Shown piece by piece: positions 33,232 to 40,961 of a stretch of DNA of 64,000 nt. The DNA is from Tessaracoccus palaemonis (GTDB lineage: Bacteria; Actinomycetota; Actinomycetes; Propionibacteriales; Propionibacteriaceae). How positions within the stretch are numbered: the first letter of the stretch is position 1; every line of letters starts with the position of its first letter. Position numbers and translations under genes: made by a program. Below the pieces are notes generated by a model that saw nothing but the letters and a program-made list of their open reading frames with translations, was not told where the DNA came from and did not search any database. The stretch spans positions 992,001 to 1,056,000 of the forward strand of contig NZ_CP079216.1 of NCBI RefSeq assembly GCF_019316905.1, read 5' to 3'.

Positions 33232-34571
33232 CCCTCGTCCTCTCCGAAGTCGAACGGCAACTGGTCAGCATCGTTCTCGCCACCGGTCGGGGTCTTCCAG
33301 GCCTTGTCGTTGATGCCGCGGTCGACGGCAAAGGTGACCAGATCATCGAAGGTCAGGAGTCGGTCCTGGGTGGCGCCAAGCAGGTTCTCCTCGTCCTCTG
33401 CCCGGTCGCCGCGAAGAAGTCCAGCCCAGAGTTCGGTCTCTCCCAGGACGGCGCGGTGGCGGTCGATGCGCTTCATCTTCGCCAACCGCTCGTCGGCGAA
33501 GGGCGACTCCTTGTAGCCGTCGCTGGTGAAGAAGTAGTCGGGGTTGAGTTCGCAGAACCATGCGCCACCGATCTCAATGAACTGCCACCGCAGCCCCGCG
33601 TGCCGGTAGTAGCCCTTCAGGGTCGGGGTGTCCTTGCGCTGGGAGTAGCCCTTGAACGCCAGCCGCTTGCGGCCGCTGGCACTGCGTACCTGCCGTTCAG
33701 AGAGGTCTTCCGTGGCCTTGTAGTAGAGCAGTTTGCGATCCCCGCTCCAGCGGGTCACGTCTCGCAGGTCGTGCTGCAGGCCTGCGTTCAGCAGCCGCAC
33801 AAACAGGTGCTGGGCATCGGGTCCGCCGTCGATGAGTTCACCCACCGGCGTCTGGTTGGCAGCAGTATCGGCGACTCGTGCCAGTGCGGTCCCGGCGATC
33901 GGCGCCCAGGTGTAGATTCGCCCGTGGCTGAGGAAGAAGTCAGAACGAACCTCATGCTTGGTCCTGCGCTGCTCTGCGTAGACGTCGCGGACCCTGAGTC
34001 CGGTGGGAACCTGGGCGGTGTAGTAGACGGGAGGGAACTCAACGGGCAGCAAGTTGCTGACCAGAGTCTCCTTCTTTTCTACAGGCCCAGGGGTGTGCGC
34101 CTTTGCGTGCGGGTCGGCTATGGCGAACAGGGCCTCAACCGCACTGGCGTCGAACTTCTGGGTCGCCTTGTCGATGTCGATCCGCCGCGACGCGCGGCGG
34201 GCCGGTTCGGCGAACCAGGATTGCACGTGAGCCCACCAAGCCTCCTCCGTGTCCGGGTGAGAGCACACGACGATGACCGGACTACTCGCCTTGAGCCAAT
34301 AGTCGAGGTCGCGTGGGTCGCAAGTGAAGTGGAACTTCTCTTGCGTCTCGCCGGCGAACCGGGCGTAAGCCTTGGACTGGACGAAGATGTGCTGGTCGGT
34401 CATCTCGCCGGTGGACGGGTCGCGGAGTTCGATCGTGCCGTCGATGCCGGGGTCGATGTGACGCTCGTGCCAGACCTGCTTCATCTGACCGGCACGTAGA
34501 GCAATCAGTCCGATGCCAGTCGCGCCGTTGAGCGTGCTGTCGTCGATCATCTTGCCTTTAGTCTGAGTCAC
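33228..34571 (-). CDS. DUF4365-APAZ effector nuclease of a SPARDA-type system
   Basis: A 447-residue protein from GTG 34571, chosen because AGGAGG sits 5 nt upstream; an ATG at 34646 has no such signal. Residues about 12-160 look like DUF4365, a PD-(D/E)XK nuclease: NGATGIGLIALRAG, then ID-PGIDGTIEL (Asp44, Glu48) and IFVQSKAYARF (Gln65-x-Lys67). The rest (about 180-447) matches the expected position of an APAZ domain that binds the Argonaute; this part is assigned mainly by gene partnership. In characterised SPARDA systems guide-directed target DNA recognition unleashes DNA/RNA cleavage and abortive infection. Translationally coupled to the pAgo. Confidence 0.83.
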   Translation of the reverse strand: MTQTKGKMIDDSTLNGATGIGLIALRAGQMKQVWHERHIDPGIDGTIELRDPSTGEMTDQHIFVQSKAYARFAGETQEKFHFTCDPRDLDYWLKASSPVIVVCSHPDTEEAWWAHVQSWFAEPARRASRRIDIDKATQKFDASAVEALFAIADPHAKAHTPGPVEKKETLVSNLLPVEFPPVYYTAQVPTGLRVRDVYAEQRRTKHEVRSDFFLSHGRIYTWAPIAGTALARVADTAANQTPVGELIDGGPDAQHLFVRLLNAGLQHDLRDVTRWSGDRKLLYYKATEDLSERQVRSASGRKRLAFKGYSQRKDTPTLKGYYRHAGLRWQFIEIGGAWFCELNPDYFFTSDGYKESPFADERLAKMKRIDRHRAVLGETELWAGLLRGDRAEDEENLLGATQDRLLTFDDLVTFAVDRGINDKAWKTPTGGENDADQLPFDFGEDEG

Positions 34572-34604
34572 TTGCCCCTCCTGCCAGCACCCCAACCTTG
34601 GAGC

Positions 34605-34653
34605 ACTATCTTGCCCGTTACCACCGACAGTCCGGCGAGATGACACGTCATCT
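34605..34653 (-). promoter_or_regulatory. Possible promoter and operator of the Argonaute operon
   Basis: GATAGT (minus strand, 34610-34605) could be a -10 box 34 nt before the GTG. Upstream lies a palindrome with arms AGATGAC / GTCATCT around 2 nt (34638-34653). No regulator gene is obvious nearby. Confidence 0.3.
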
Positions 34654-35075
34654 GCGGCAGGGCACGTTGGTCGTTCGGCCTCCTCCTAAGCATCCAACTC
34701 GTTCAGCGGCACACCGGGTTGATCGCACCCGGCCCGCGCTCGGGCTCCTCTGACGAGAAACACGCGCTTGGCGGGAGCGCCCTGGATATACTGGCGATCC
34801 AGCTAGTCGCACGAAGGCGCGTGCCTTGCTGATCCTGAGCGGCAGGATCGCGACGTTGCCGGGTCACCCGGCGCAGGCTCCTCATCGCTCGATCAGCACA
34901 GGGGCAACTCCGGCCTGAGGCCCTCCCATTCCGAACCGTCACCGAGGAAATGTCCGGTCGCATCTGTGCCACCCGTGGCCGAAATCCGGTCGGCGTCCCA
35001 AGTGATTGCAGCGCCTCAATCGACACTGGGCCCGGACTTCTTTTCACTGTCTCCTTGTCAAGCCGAGATTCAGTG

Positions 35076-35133
35076 TGGTGCGTGATGGTGATCGCACGAC
35101 CATCTCTAGATGCGCCTGGTGCGTGATGGTGAT
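35076..35133. repeat. 17-bp direct repeat, two copies
   Basis: TGGTGCGTGATGGTGAT occurs at 35076-35092 and 35117-35133, 41 bp apart. Only two copies seen, so not a CRISPR array; may be a small duplication. Confidence 0.7.
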
Positions 35134-35144
35134 TCATGGCCACC

Positions 35145-35171
35145 ACTGCTTCGAAGCAGTTGCGTAGCAAC
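35145..35171. repeat. Adjacent palindromes
   Basis: A 16-bp perfect palindrome ACTGCTTCGAAGCAGT (35145-35160) overlaps GTTGC-GTA-GCAAC (35159-35171). Could be regulator sites or RNA hairpins of the divergent spacer. Confidence 0.55.
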
Positions 35172-35477
35172 GGTCCGACCGGAAGACGACAGCCTCCCCT
35201 TGCCCTCACGACGTTCCCACAGGCCATCACCGCCAAGCCCGTCTCGGCGACCCACTGCGGGCGGAACCACCCGCAACGGTCGCGGCTGTGTCGTCTCGTT
35301 CCCCGTGCACCCTTCCGATCATGCCGATCTGCGGATGTCCGCATATCCGAGCATCCACTCGATCACGCGGCGAGCGGACGCTCTGACTACTCCAGCGCAG
35401 GCTAGGTCGGGGACCGCGGCAGTGCCGACGACCTGGCGGGACCGAAGACGTGTCGACCTCTGCGCCAAGATTGGGGC

Positions 35478-37325
35478 ATGAGCATCGAGTGCGCCACCGT
35501 TCTGGACCCTGACGCGCTGGCGCATGCCGCGTGGGCCAAGGCGATCACGAGCGCGGCCGCTGCGGGCGGCGATTATCACGACTACTGGACCGTGCTCGAC
35601 GGCGCGGCCAAGCAGGTCCGCGAATCGACCCCGGAGCTGGAGCGCACCTTCGCTCTCTTCGGCGGGATCGCATCACTGATGTTGCAGGCCGACAAGCCCG
35701 CGGAGCCGTATAGCCCGGCAATCGTGACCAGCACAGGCAGAACGATGGCGGAGGAGGATCTGGGGCAGGAAGAGTTGGCATTCCTAGCGTCGATCATCAA
35801 TGGGGTCGAGCCGGCCAAGCTACGGGCGCGGATCGGGGACATCCTGTGGCGAAGGAGCGCGCGTGAGAACAGATACCGGTTCGGAGCGATCGCGCTCGAC
35901 GCATACATGCTGGTCGACCTGACTCCCGACTCGTGGGCAAGCGACGGCGAAGGCTGTTGGGCGCGGGCGATCGAGCTTGCCTACCGAACCAACGCCAAAG
36001 AGAAGCTGACCCAGATCTGCCAGACCCTCTTGACACTCTTCGACCAGGCAACTGTCGACGACGGCTACTACACCATGGCGCTGGCCACGCTCCTGTTCCG
36101 GTCTCGGGTGCCAGAGACAGACGCTCCGAAGATAGCGGATCGCATGCTTGCCTTGAGCAGCGAAATGGAGGCAAGCGGCGACCTGTGGCGGGCCAGAGAC
36201 TTCGTACTTGAAGCGGAACGCTGGTATCGCAGGCTGGGCATGGGCGAGACGGTCGTCGACATACATGTTCGCGAAGCGGACCTGTGGCAGCGCGAAGCCG
36301 CCACAATCTTGGCCACCGACAAGGCAAGGGCTGCTGTGGCTGCGTCGCATCTGGAGAGCGCGCTGAAGGCGTTGCTGAAGGTGCCGCGAGCACAACGGCG
36401 AGACCGCGGCCTCGACACGAGGATCGAACAAGTCAGATGGAAGGTTCGAGATGCCCACGCCGCCGCCGTGGAACAGATGACGACCTTCGACTCCGGGGCC
36501 ATTGACCTGACCAAGGCGGCTCGGCAGGCTCGGGGCCGAGTCAAGGATCTCGACGTGCTCACCGCACTAATGAAGTTCGTCACTCTTGCCCCGTACGCCT
36601 CGGAAGCAGACGCCAGGCAAGAGGCGACGTCGGCGGTGAACGAGCCACGCCTGATCAACCTCGTCAGCCGCACCGTCTACACGTCGGACGCGCGGGTCGC
36701 GGCGCGCAGCACCCCGACCCTAGGGGAGGACAACCAAGACGAACGGATCTGGCACGTGATGGTCTCGGATTTCAGCAACCGGGCGATCGCGCTGACGAAC
36801 GGGGCGATCCTGCCCGCTCTGTCTCAGCTCCAGGTAGAGCATCGTCTCTCGCTCCGAGACTTCAGGAACATCGCCCAGTCCTCCGCCGTCGTGCCTGCAG
36901 ACCGCGAGGGCTTGTTCGCCAGTGCGCTGTTCCACGGCTTCAACCGGGACTTCACCTCGGCTCTCTACATCTTGGCGCCACAAATGGAAAACCTGGTACG
37001 GCAGGTAATGAAGTCCGTGCGTGTGTCTACGACCACCTTTGACGCCGACAACATCGAGACGGAGAACAGCCTAAATGCACTCCTGGAGCGCCCCGAAGCG
37101 GCGGAAATCTTCGGTGCGGATGTCGTGTTTGAGTTGCGGGCGCTCTATTGCGAGCAGGTCGGGCCGAACCTCCGCAACGAGGTCGCTCACGGTCTTCTGG
37201 ACGACGATGGTTCGGCCTCCCTGTACGCGGTGTACGCCTGGCGGCAAGCACTTCGGCTCATCTACATGCCCTTCTGGAAGCGGTACCACGTAGAAGCGGA
37301 GCCCACAAATGACTCAGATCAGTAG
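35478..37325 (+). CDS. DUF4209-like protein with C-terminal HEPN-type RNxxxH motif
   Basis: A 615-residue, mostly helical protein without signal peptide or membrane spans. The long N-terminal half is TPR/solenoid-like (ELAYRTNAKEKLTQICQTLL, FVLEAERWYRRLGMGETV). The C-terminal part (about 440-600) has ALFHGFNRDFTSALYILAPQMENLVR and EQVGPNLRNEVAHGLLDD, the pattern of DUF4209 domains; R566-N-x3-H571 fits the RNxxxH active site of HEPN ribonucleases. Divergent from the Argonaute operon and followed by another RNxxxH protein, it may be a defence RNase or toxin-like effector. ATG 35478 has only a weak GGGG upstream. Function unproven. Confidence 0.7.
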   Translation: MSIECATVLDPDALAHAAWAKAITSAAAAGGDYHDYWTVLDGAAKQVRESTPELERTFALFGGIASLMLQADKPAEPYSPAIVTSTGRTMAEEDLGQEELAFLASIINGVEPAKLRARIGDILWRRSARENRYRFGAIALDAYMLVDLTPDSWASDGEGCWARAIELAYRTNAKEKLTQICQTLLTLFDQATVDDGYYTMALATLLFRSRVPETDAPKIADRMLALSSEMEASGDLWRARDFVLEAERWYRRLGMGETVVDIHVREADLWQREAATILATDKARAAVAASHLESALKALLKVPRAQRRDRGLDTRIEQVRWKVRDAHAAAVEQMTTFDSGAIDLTKAARQARGRVKDLDVLTALMKFVTLAPYASEADARQEATSAVNEPRLINLVSRTVYTSDARVAARSTPTLGEDNQDERIWHVMVSDFSNRAIALTNGAILPALSQLQVEHRLSLRDFRNIAQSSAVVPADREGLFASALFHGFNRDFTSALYILAPQMENLVRQVMKSVRVSTTTFDADNIETENSLNALLERPEAAEIFGADVVFELRALYCEQVGPNLRNEVAHGLLDDDGSASLYAVYAWRQALRLIYMPFWKRYHVEAEPTNDSDQ

Positions 37326-37360
37326 ACCCGGCGGCCACGCTCGGGACGGAAGAGGCAAGA

Positions 37361-37695
37361 ATGGGCGACCTCAACACCCTTGACCCCGGGCGCGAGTTCG
37401 GCGCCAACGTTCTGGAGAGCGTCTTTGCCACATGGATCGAGCCTGAGTTTGCCCGACGCGGTCAACCGTCTGACCGGTGTTCCGTCGGAACAGCGTGCGA
37501 GGACCCTGGATCGATTGGTACATCGAGGGCCCCGATGAGTCGAGGAGGGGGGACGCCAAGGTTGGCGCTGTGTCCACGCGGGCGCCCGACACCACGGACC
37601 ATCAGGCCGAAACACCATTGGTCGCCGATTGTGCGGAACGTCAGCGACCGTTAGCTAACGGGCCGCCGTCGGTCCCCACTAGGGAGCAAATGTGA
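37361..37695 (+). pseudogene. Frameshifted hypothetical gene
   Basis: Within the 366-nt gap between the DUF4209 and 409-aa genes, one frame begins MGDLNTLDPGREFGANVLESVFATWIEPEFARRG after a GAAGAGGCAAGA leader, then turns into low-complexity sequence. From about 37477 another frame reads GPWIDWYIEGPDESRRG before it, too, degenerates. The two pieces look like parts of one protein interrupted by an indel. I do not recognise the family. It is either a decayed third gene of this block or chance. Confidence 0.4.
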
Positions 37696-38921
37696 AGGCC
37701 CGTCGAGACATGCCTGGCATACTTGATTTGAATCGATGTAGGCCACGGAGACACGAAGTAGAGAGCGGCCAGATGGAGTCACCATCGCTGGGTGAGCGCG
37801 GCTCACGTCACCTGATCAAGTCTGACCTCAGGTTCGCGATGGCCGTTCTGAACGGAGTCATCACCCGCCAGGATCGGGACGACACGGCCTGGCTCGCGCT
37901 ATCGCATCTCCAGCACTTGTCTCTCGTCGCCTACGAGGTGCACAAGTTCTCGGAACGAACCGCCAGTCTCGCGGCGGCTACGAAACCATGGACCCACGAG
38001 CGGGCCCTCGCCGCATCCAGGCATAGCACCAAGCTCTTCAACGACAAGAAGAAGACTCAACTCGAACTCCTCACCGAGTTCACCAACAACTCGGCCCGAG
38101 ACCGGGCCTGGTACCTAGAGAACAACCGAGCCCCCTGGCTCTTCCGCGCGTTCTCTGCGTTAGGCGTGTTGGTCGACGACACCTCGGTCCTACTCTACGA
38201 CAACCAGATTCTGTGTACATCACAATCGATTGGCTTCCACGCCCGCCTAAGTCCGGGAGCCAAGCAGGCCGAGACGGTCGACCGCACCCGCGAACTTGCC
38301 GCGTACCTCAACGGCCTCTGCGACGCCGACGAGGAAGGTTGGAGCGACGACAACTACTTCCGATGCTGGCGCTCGGACCTCGCCACTCCCAAGGATGCCC
38401 GGTACGGAGACCTATACTCCGCAATGTTCCCGGCCGTGCCCCTGGCGGAAGCAATGTCCCTTGCGATTCTCCACTGCGACCTTTTCGGCTTGGAATTGAT
38501 GCGCGAACTTGTGCCCGGGTCTGACCCGCTTGCCCCATCCACGTTCAAGTTCAGGTTCGCCGGGGTGTGGCAGATTGTGGAGACCCTGAGGGCAGTTATG
38601 GCACTAGACACTGATTTTAATCTCTCGGATCGAATTGGCAATGACATCGAAACGCTCCTATCCAGTGAACAGATAGCGCCGATGAGAACCAAGGGCGCGC
38701 GTGATCTGCGCAATGTTCTCGTTCACTATGGACTCGGTTCGATCGATCCAGGTAGCCTGAACTGGCACGACCCAATTCTTGGGCTTCCAGAGTTGCTTCT
38801 AGACGGAGCGAACTGGCTCACGGCTGACCAGATGCTTGATAGCCAGATCGCCGCTCTCCTCAAAACGTTCAGGTCTTGGACTGGCCCATTCAGTAATACG
38901 TTGAAAGAACCGCATGAGTAG
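37692..38921 (+). CDS. Unrecognised helical protein with RNxxxH motif
   Basis: A 409-residue protein from GTG 37692, supported by AGGGAG 5 nt upstream; the first 28 residues are unlike the rest, so a later start is possible. Mainly helical and soluble, with no family I can name. Visible segments: WLALSHLQHLSLVAYEVHKFSER, ENNRAPWLFRAFSALGVL, MFPAVPLAEAMSLAILHCDL and, near the C-terminus, GARDLRNVLVHYGLG, where R340-N-x3-H345 fits the HEPN ribonuclease motif. The preceding DUF4209 protein carries the same motif. Position in the island suggests a defence role; that is inference. G+C at codon third positions is lower in its 3' half than in core genes. Confidence 0.7.
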   Translation: MKARRDMPGILDLNRCRPRRHEVESGQMESPSLGERGSRHLIKSDLRFAMAVLNGVITRQDRDDTAWLALSHLQHLSLVAYEVHKFSERTASLAAATKPWTHERALAASRHSTKLFNDKKKTQLELLTEFTNNSARDRAWYLENNRAPWLFRAFSALGVLVDDTSVLLYDNQILCTSQSIGFHARLSPGAKQAETVDRTRELAAYLNGLCDADEEGWSDDNYFRCWRSDLATPKDARYGDLYSAMFPAVPLAEAMSLAILHCDLFGLELMRELVPGSDPLAPSTFKFRFAGVWQIVETLRAVMALDTDFNLSDRIGNDIETLLSSEQIAPMRTKGARDLRNVLVHYGLGSIDPGSLNWHDPILGLPELLLDGANWLTADQMLDSQIAALLKTFRSWTGPFSNTLKEPHE

Positions 38922-38993
38922 CGTTACCCGCTGGGCGTGCTGGAGGTGTTGGAGGGCAACGCCGACCGAGACATGTCGACCGACGAACCAACT
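38922..38993. other. Short spacer at convergent ends
   Basis: Convergent gap between the RNxxxH protein and the HTH ORF. No hairpin terminator evident. Confidence 0.35.
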
Positions 38994-39461
38994 TCAACTC
39001 ATAGCTTGCGCCTCGACCAGTGCGCGCCGCACGGCCTTGCGATCCACTCCCATGCTCTGCGCGATCGCCCGCATCGAGACACCACCGAGGTGGAGCAGCA
39101 CCGCCTCTGCCGCTTCCTCGACGCCCAGCCCTGGGCGACGACGCCCAACGCGGCGCCGAGTCAGATGAGCCGACACCGTGGCGCGATGGACGCCGTACTT
39201 TTCGGCAAGCTCGTTGACCGTTGCTCCGCTGCGATATTCGTCAACGAGGCGATCGACCTCCGAGGCGGTGAGGAAGGTTTGAAGATTCTCAATCCTCCGA
39301 ACCACAGTGCCGCGAGAATCCTCGATCGGAGCGGTTTCCGGGCGCTGGGTCACACGGTAGACGCCCCGCTTCCACCGTGTGACCAGGGTCTTTAGGCGCG
39401 GGGCAAGGTTGACGAACGTACTACGCAGGGACCCCGAAGAGATCGGCCCCTGACAAGGCAT
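38994..39461 (-). CDS. Resolvase-like HTH protein, possibly a mobile-element remnant
   Basis: A 155-residue ORF: basic N-terminal part (LAPRLKTLVTRWKRGVYRVTQRPE), then FLTASEVDRLVDEYRSGATVNELAEKYGVHRATVSAHL, a Hin/resolvase-type HTH, and a second HTH-like stretch GVSMRAIAQSMGVDRKAVRRAL. Such small HTH ORFs accompany recombinases in actinobacterial integrative elements. The only in-frame ATG (39461-39459) falls in the loop of the hairpin 39445-39480, so the true start may have been lost. With the recombinase remnant at 31320 it brackets the island, both on the minus strand. Confidence 0.55.
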   Translation of the reverse strand: MPCQGPISSGSLRSTFVNLAPRLKTLVTRWKRGVYRVTQRPETAPIEDSRGTVVRRIENLQTFLTASEVDRLVDEYRSGATVNELAEKYGVHRATVSAHLTRRRVGRRRPGLGVEEAAEAVLLHLGGVSMRAIAQSMGVDRKAVRRALVEAQAMS

Positions 39462-39480
39462 TGAGCCAGTGTCAGGGGCC
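39445..39480 (+). terminator. Strong hairpin at the right island edge
   Basis: GGCCCCTGACA and TGTCAGGGGCC form an 11-bp perfect stem around a 14-nt loop, followed by GTTT on the plus strand. It resembles an intrinsic terminator, and the junction between island and core genes lies here. Confidence 0.6.
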
Positions 39481-39574
39481 GTTTCGCATTCCGTGGCTGC
39501 AGGGCGTTGCTGCGGCGCCTCCTACGGACCGCCGTCGTGCCAGAATCGGCGCAGCCGATCACCGGGAGGATCCC

Positions 39575-40027
39575 ATGGCCGAGAAGACGGGCGCCGAGTT
39601 CAGCGCCGACGAGAAGGCCGCGATGAAGTCGCGCGCCGCGGAACTGCGCGCGGAGAAGGCGGCGCAGAAGGCCGCCGACAAGGCCGCCGCGCTCGAGCAG
39701 GTCTGCCTGGAGGCCATCGCTGCCATGCCCGACGACGACCGCGCCATCGCCGAGCGGCTCCACGCCCTCGTCAAGGAGAACGCCCCCCAGTTGGGCTCCA
39801 AGACCTGGTACGGGTTCCCCGCCTACACCGACGACGCCGGTCAGGTGGTGCTGTTCTTCCAGCCCCGCGTGAAGTTCGGCGCCCGGTACTCGACGCTCGG
39901 ATTCAACGACTCGGCCGCGCTCGACGACGGCGCCATGTGGCCGACGTCCTTCGCCATAGACCGGCTGGAGCAGGCGGACGAGGCGACGGTCGCCGAGCTG
40001 ATCCGACGCGCCGTCGGCACCGCCTGA
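39575..40027 (+). CDS. DUF1801 (YdhG-like) protein
   Basis: A 150-residue protein. The first 50 residues are a charged Ala/Glu/Lys-rich helix (possible coiled coil); the DUF1801 domain follows with ERLHALVKENAPQLGSKTWYGFPAYTDDAGQVVLFFQP and FGARYSTLGFND. GGGAGGA precedes ATG 39575. Relatives were linked to iron chaperone (frataxin-like) function in Bacillus; here the role is unassigned. Confidence 0.85.
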   Translation: MAEKTGAEFSADEKAAMKSRAAELRAEKAAQKAADKAAALEQVCLEAIAAMPDDDRAIAERLHALVKENAPQLGSKTWYGFPAYTDDAGQVVLFFQPRVKFGARYSTLGFNDSAALDDGAMWPTSFAIDRLEQADEATVAELIRRAVGTA

Positions 40028-40103
40028 GAAGGCCCGGATCGGGCTCCGCAGACCCCCGATTGGACATCCCGCCACGAGGCGGTCTAGAGTTACATCTCGC
40101 CGC

Positions 40104-40176
<73 letters not shown>

Positions 40177-40183
40177 CGAAACG

Positions 40184-40215
40184 AAGAGCCCCGGTTCATA
40201 TGAACCGGGGCTCTT
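40184..40215 (+). terminator. 32-bp perfect palindrome after tRNA-Lys
   Basis: The whole segment 40184-40215 is self-complementary, with arms AAGAGCCCCGG...CCGGGGCTCTT around TTCATATGAA, followed by TCGTGTT. On the plus strand it ends in CTCTTT, a good intrinsic terminator for the tRNA. Confidence 0.85.
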
Positions 40216-40307
40216 TCGTGTTCACAAAGATGCCTGGGGCGGGGCTGCTGTCCGCATATCGCACGGGGTCCGACATACGCATTCCTGTGCTCGACGGGTG
40301 GCGTTGG

Positions 40308-40907
40308 TCAGCTCTTCAGCGACCAGTTGGCCAGCTCCATCCAGTCGAACGACCCCAGTTCGGGGCGGACGGTGACGGAGACCAGGAACACCCGGTCGAT
40401 CCGCAGGGTCCCGACGGCGGGCGCGTCGGCCAGGCGCCCGGCGACCAGTGCGTCGTCGACGTCGCCGTTGGCGTAGGCCAGCGTCACGTGCGGGCCGTGC
40501 GGCGCAGGCGGCAGCTCCTCGTCGTCACCCAGCACGCTGACGGCGCGCCGGACCCCGGACACCAGCCGCTCCCATTCGGGGACCGAGGGGGCCTCGCACG
40601 TCACAGTGTTCCCGGAGGCAGCGGGCGCGCCCAGCTCGATGTCGAACGGGCCGACGCCGACGAGCTCCTGGTCGATCGCCTCGGCCAGGTCCTGCAGCGG
40701 CATCGACCCGATGCCGTCGAACTGTCCGTAGCGCGTGACGGTCAGGTGCAGCCAGGGCAGCGGCATCCGGGGGAGCCCGTCGATGCCGTCGAGGCGCTCG
40801 GAGAGGGCGGCCAGGGTGTCGCGGGTGTCGTCGTCGGGCAGCGCGTACACGTGCAGCGCGCCCTCCTTGCGGGGCCAGGGAGTCATGGCGTCGAAGAAGC
40901 TTCGCAT
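40308..40907 (-). CDS. 2H phosphoesterase (2'-5' RNA ligase superfamily)
   Basis: A 199-residue protein with two HxT/S motifs: HLTVTRYGQF (about residue 54) and HVTLAYANGD (about residue 143). These make the catalytic pair of 2H phosphoesterases acting on 2',3'-cyclic or 2'-5' bonds. It is only distantly like the thpR-type protein at 22976-23548. A TAGGCT box (minus strand, 40919-40914) lies 6 nt before ATG 40907, back-to-back with the prsW promoter. Substrate unknown. Confidence 0.83.
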   Translation of the reverse strand: MRSFFDAMTPWPRKEGALHVYALPDDDTRDTLAALSERLDGIDGLPRMPLPWLHLTVTRYGQFDGIGSMPLQDLAEAIDQELVGVGPFDIELGAPAASGNTVTCEAPSVPEWERLVSGVRRAVSVLGDDEELPPAPHGPHVTLAYANGDVDDALVAGRLADAPAVGTLRIDRVFLVSVTVRPELGSFDWMELANWSLKS

Positions 40908-40913
40908 GCTGGA

Positions 40914-40951
40914 AGCCTATCCGGGGGACGGTGGTGGGGGCCCGCTAGTCT
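40914..40951. promoter_or_regulatory. Divergent leaderless promoters (2H / PrsW)
   Basis: Minus-strand TAGGCT (40919-40914), 6 nt before ATG 40907, and plus-strand TAGTCT (40946-40951), 10 nt before ATG 40962, share a 54-nt spacer. Confidence 0.5.
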
Positions 40952-40961
40952 TGGCCGCATC

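Larger units (their letters stand above)
34654..35477. other. Large non-coding spacer between divergent defence operons
   Basis: About 820 nt. Open frames here (for example 34703-35344 minus) lack family character and ribosome binding sites, so I call none. The stretch holds structured elements listed separately (17-bp direct repeat pair, palindromes at 35145-35171, GCGGA-TG-TCCGC at 35331-35342). It could hold promoters, a small RNA, or a decayed gene. Confidence 0.5.

Noticed and set aside
35076-35133. CRISPR array
   Set aside because: Only two copies of the 17-bp repeat with one 24-bp spacing, no array and no cas genes.
34703-35481. ORFs on either strand in the large spacer before the DUF4209 gene
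   Set aside because: Arg/Ser-rich, no ribosome binding site, no family motifs; overlapping frames in both directions suggest chance.
31251-39480. Duplication of the tRNA-His 3' end at the right island edge
   Set aside because: No convincing copy of the T-arm/acceptor sequence was found near 38922-39480; only short chance matches.
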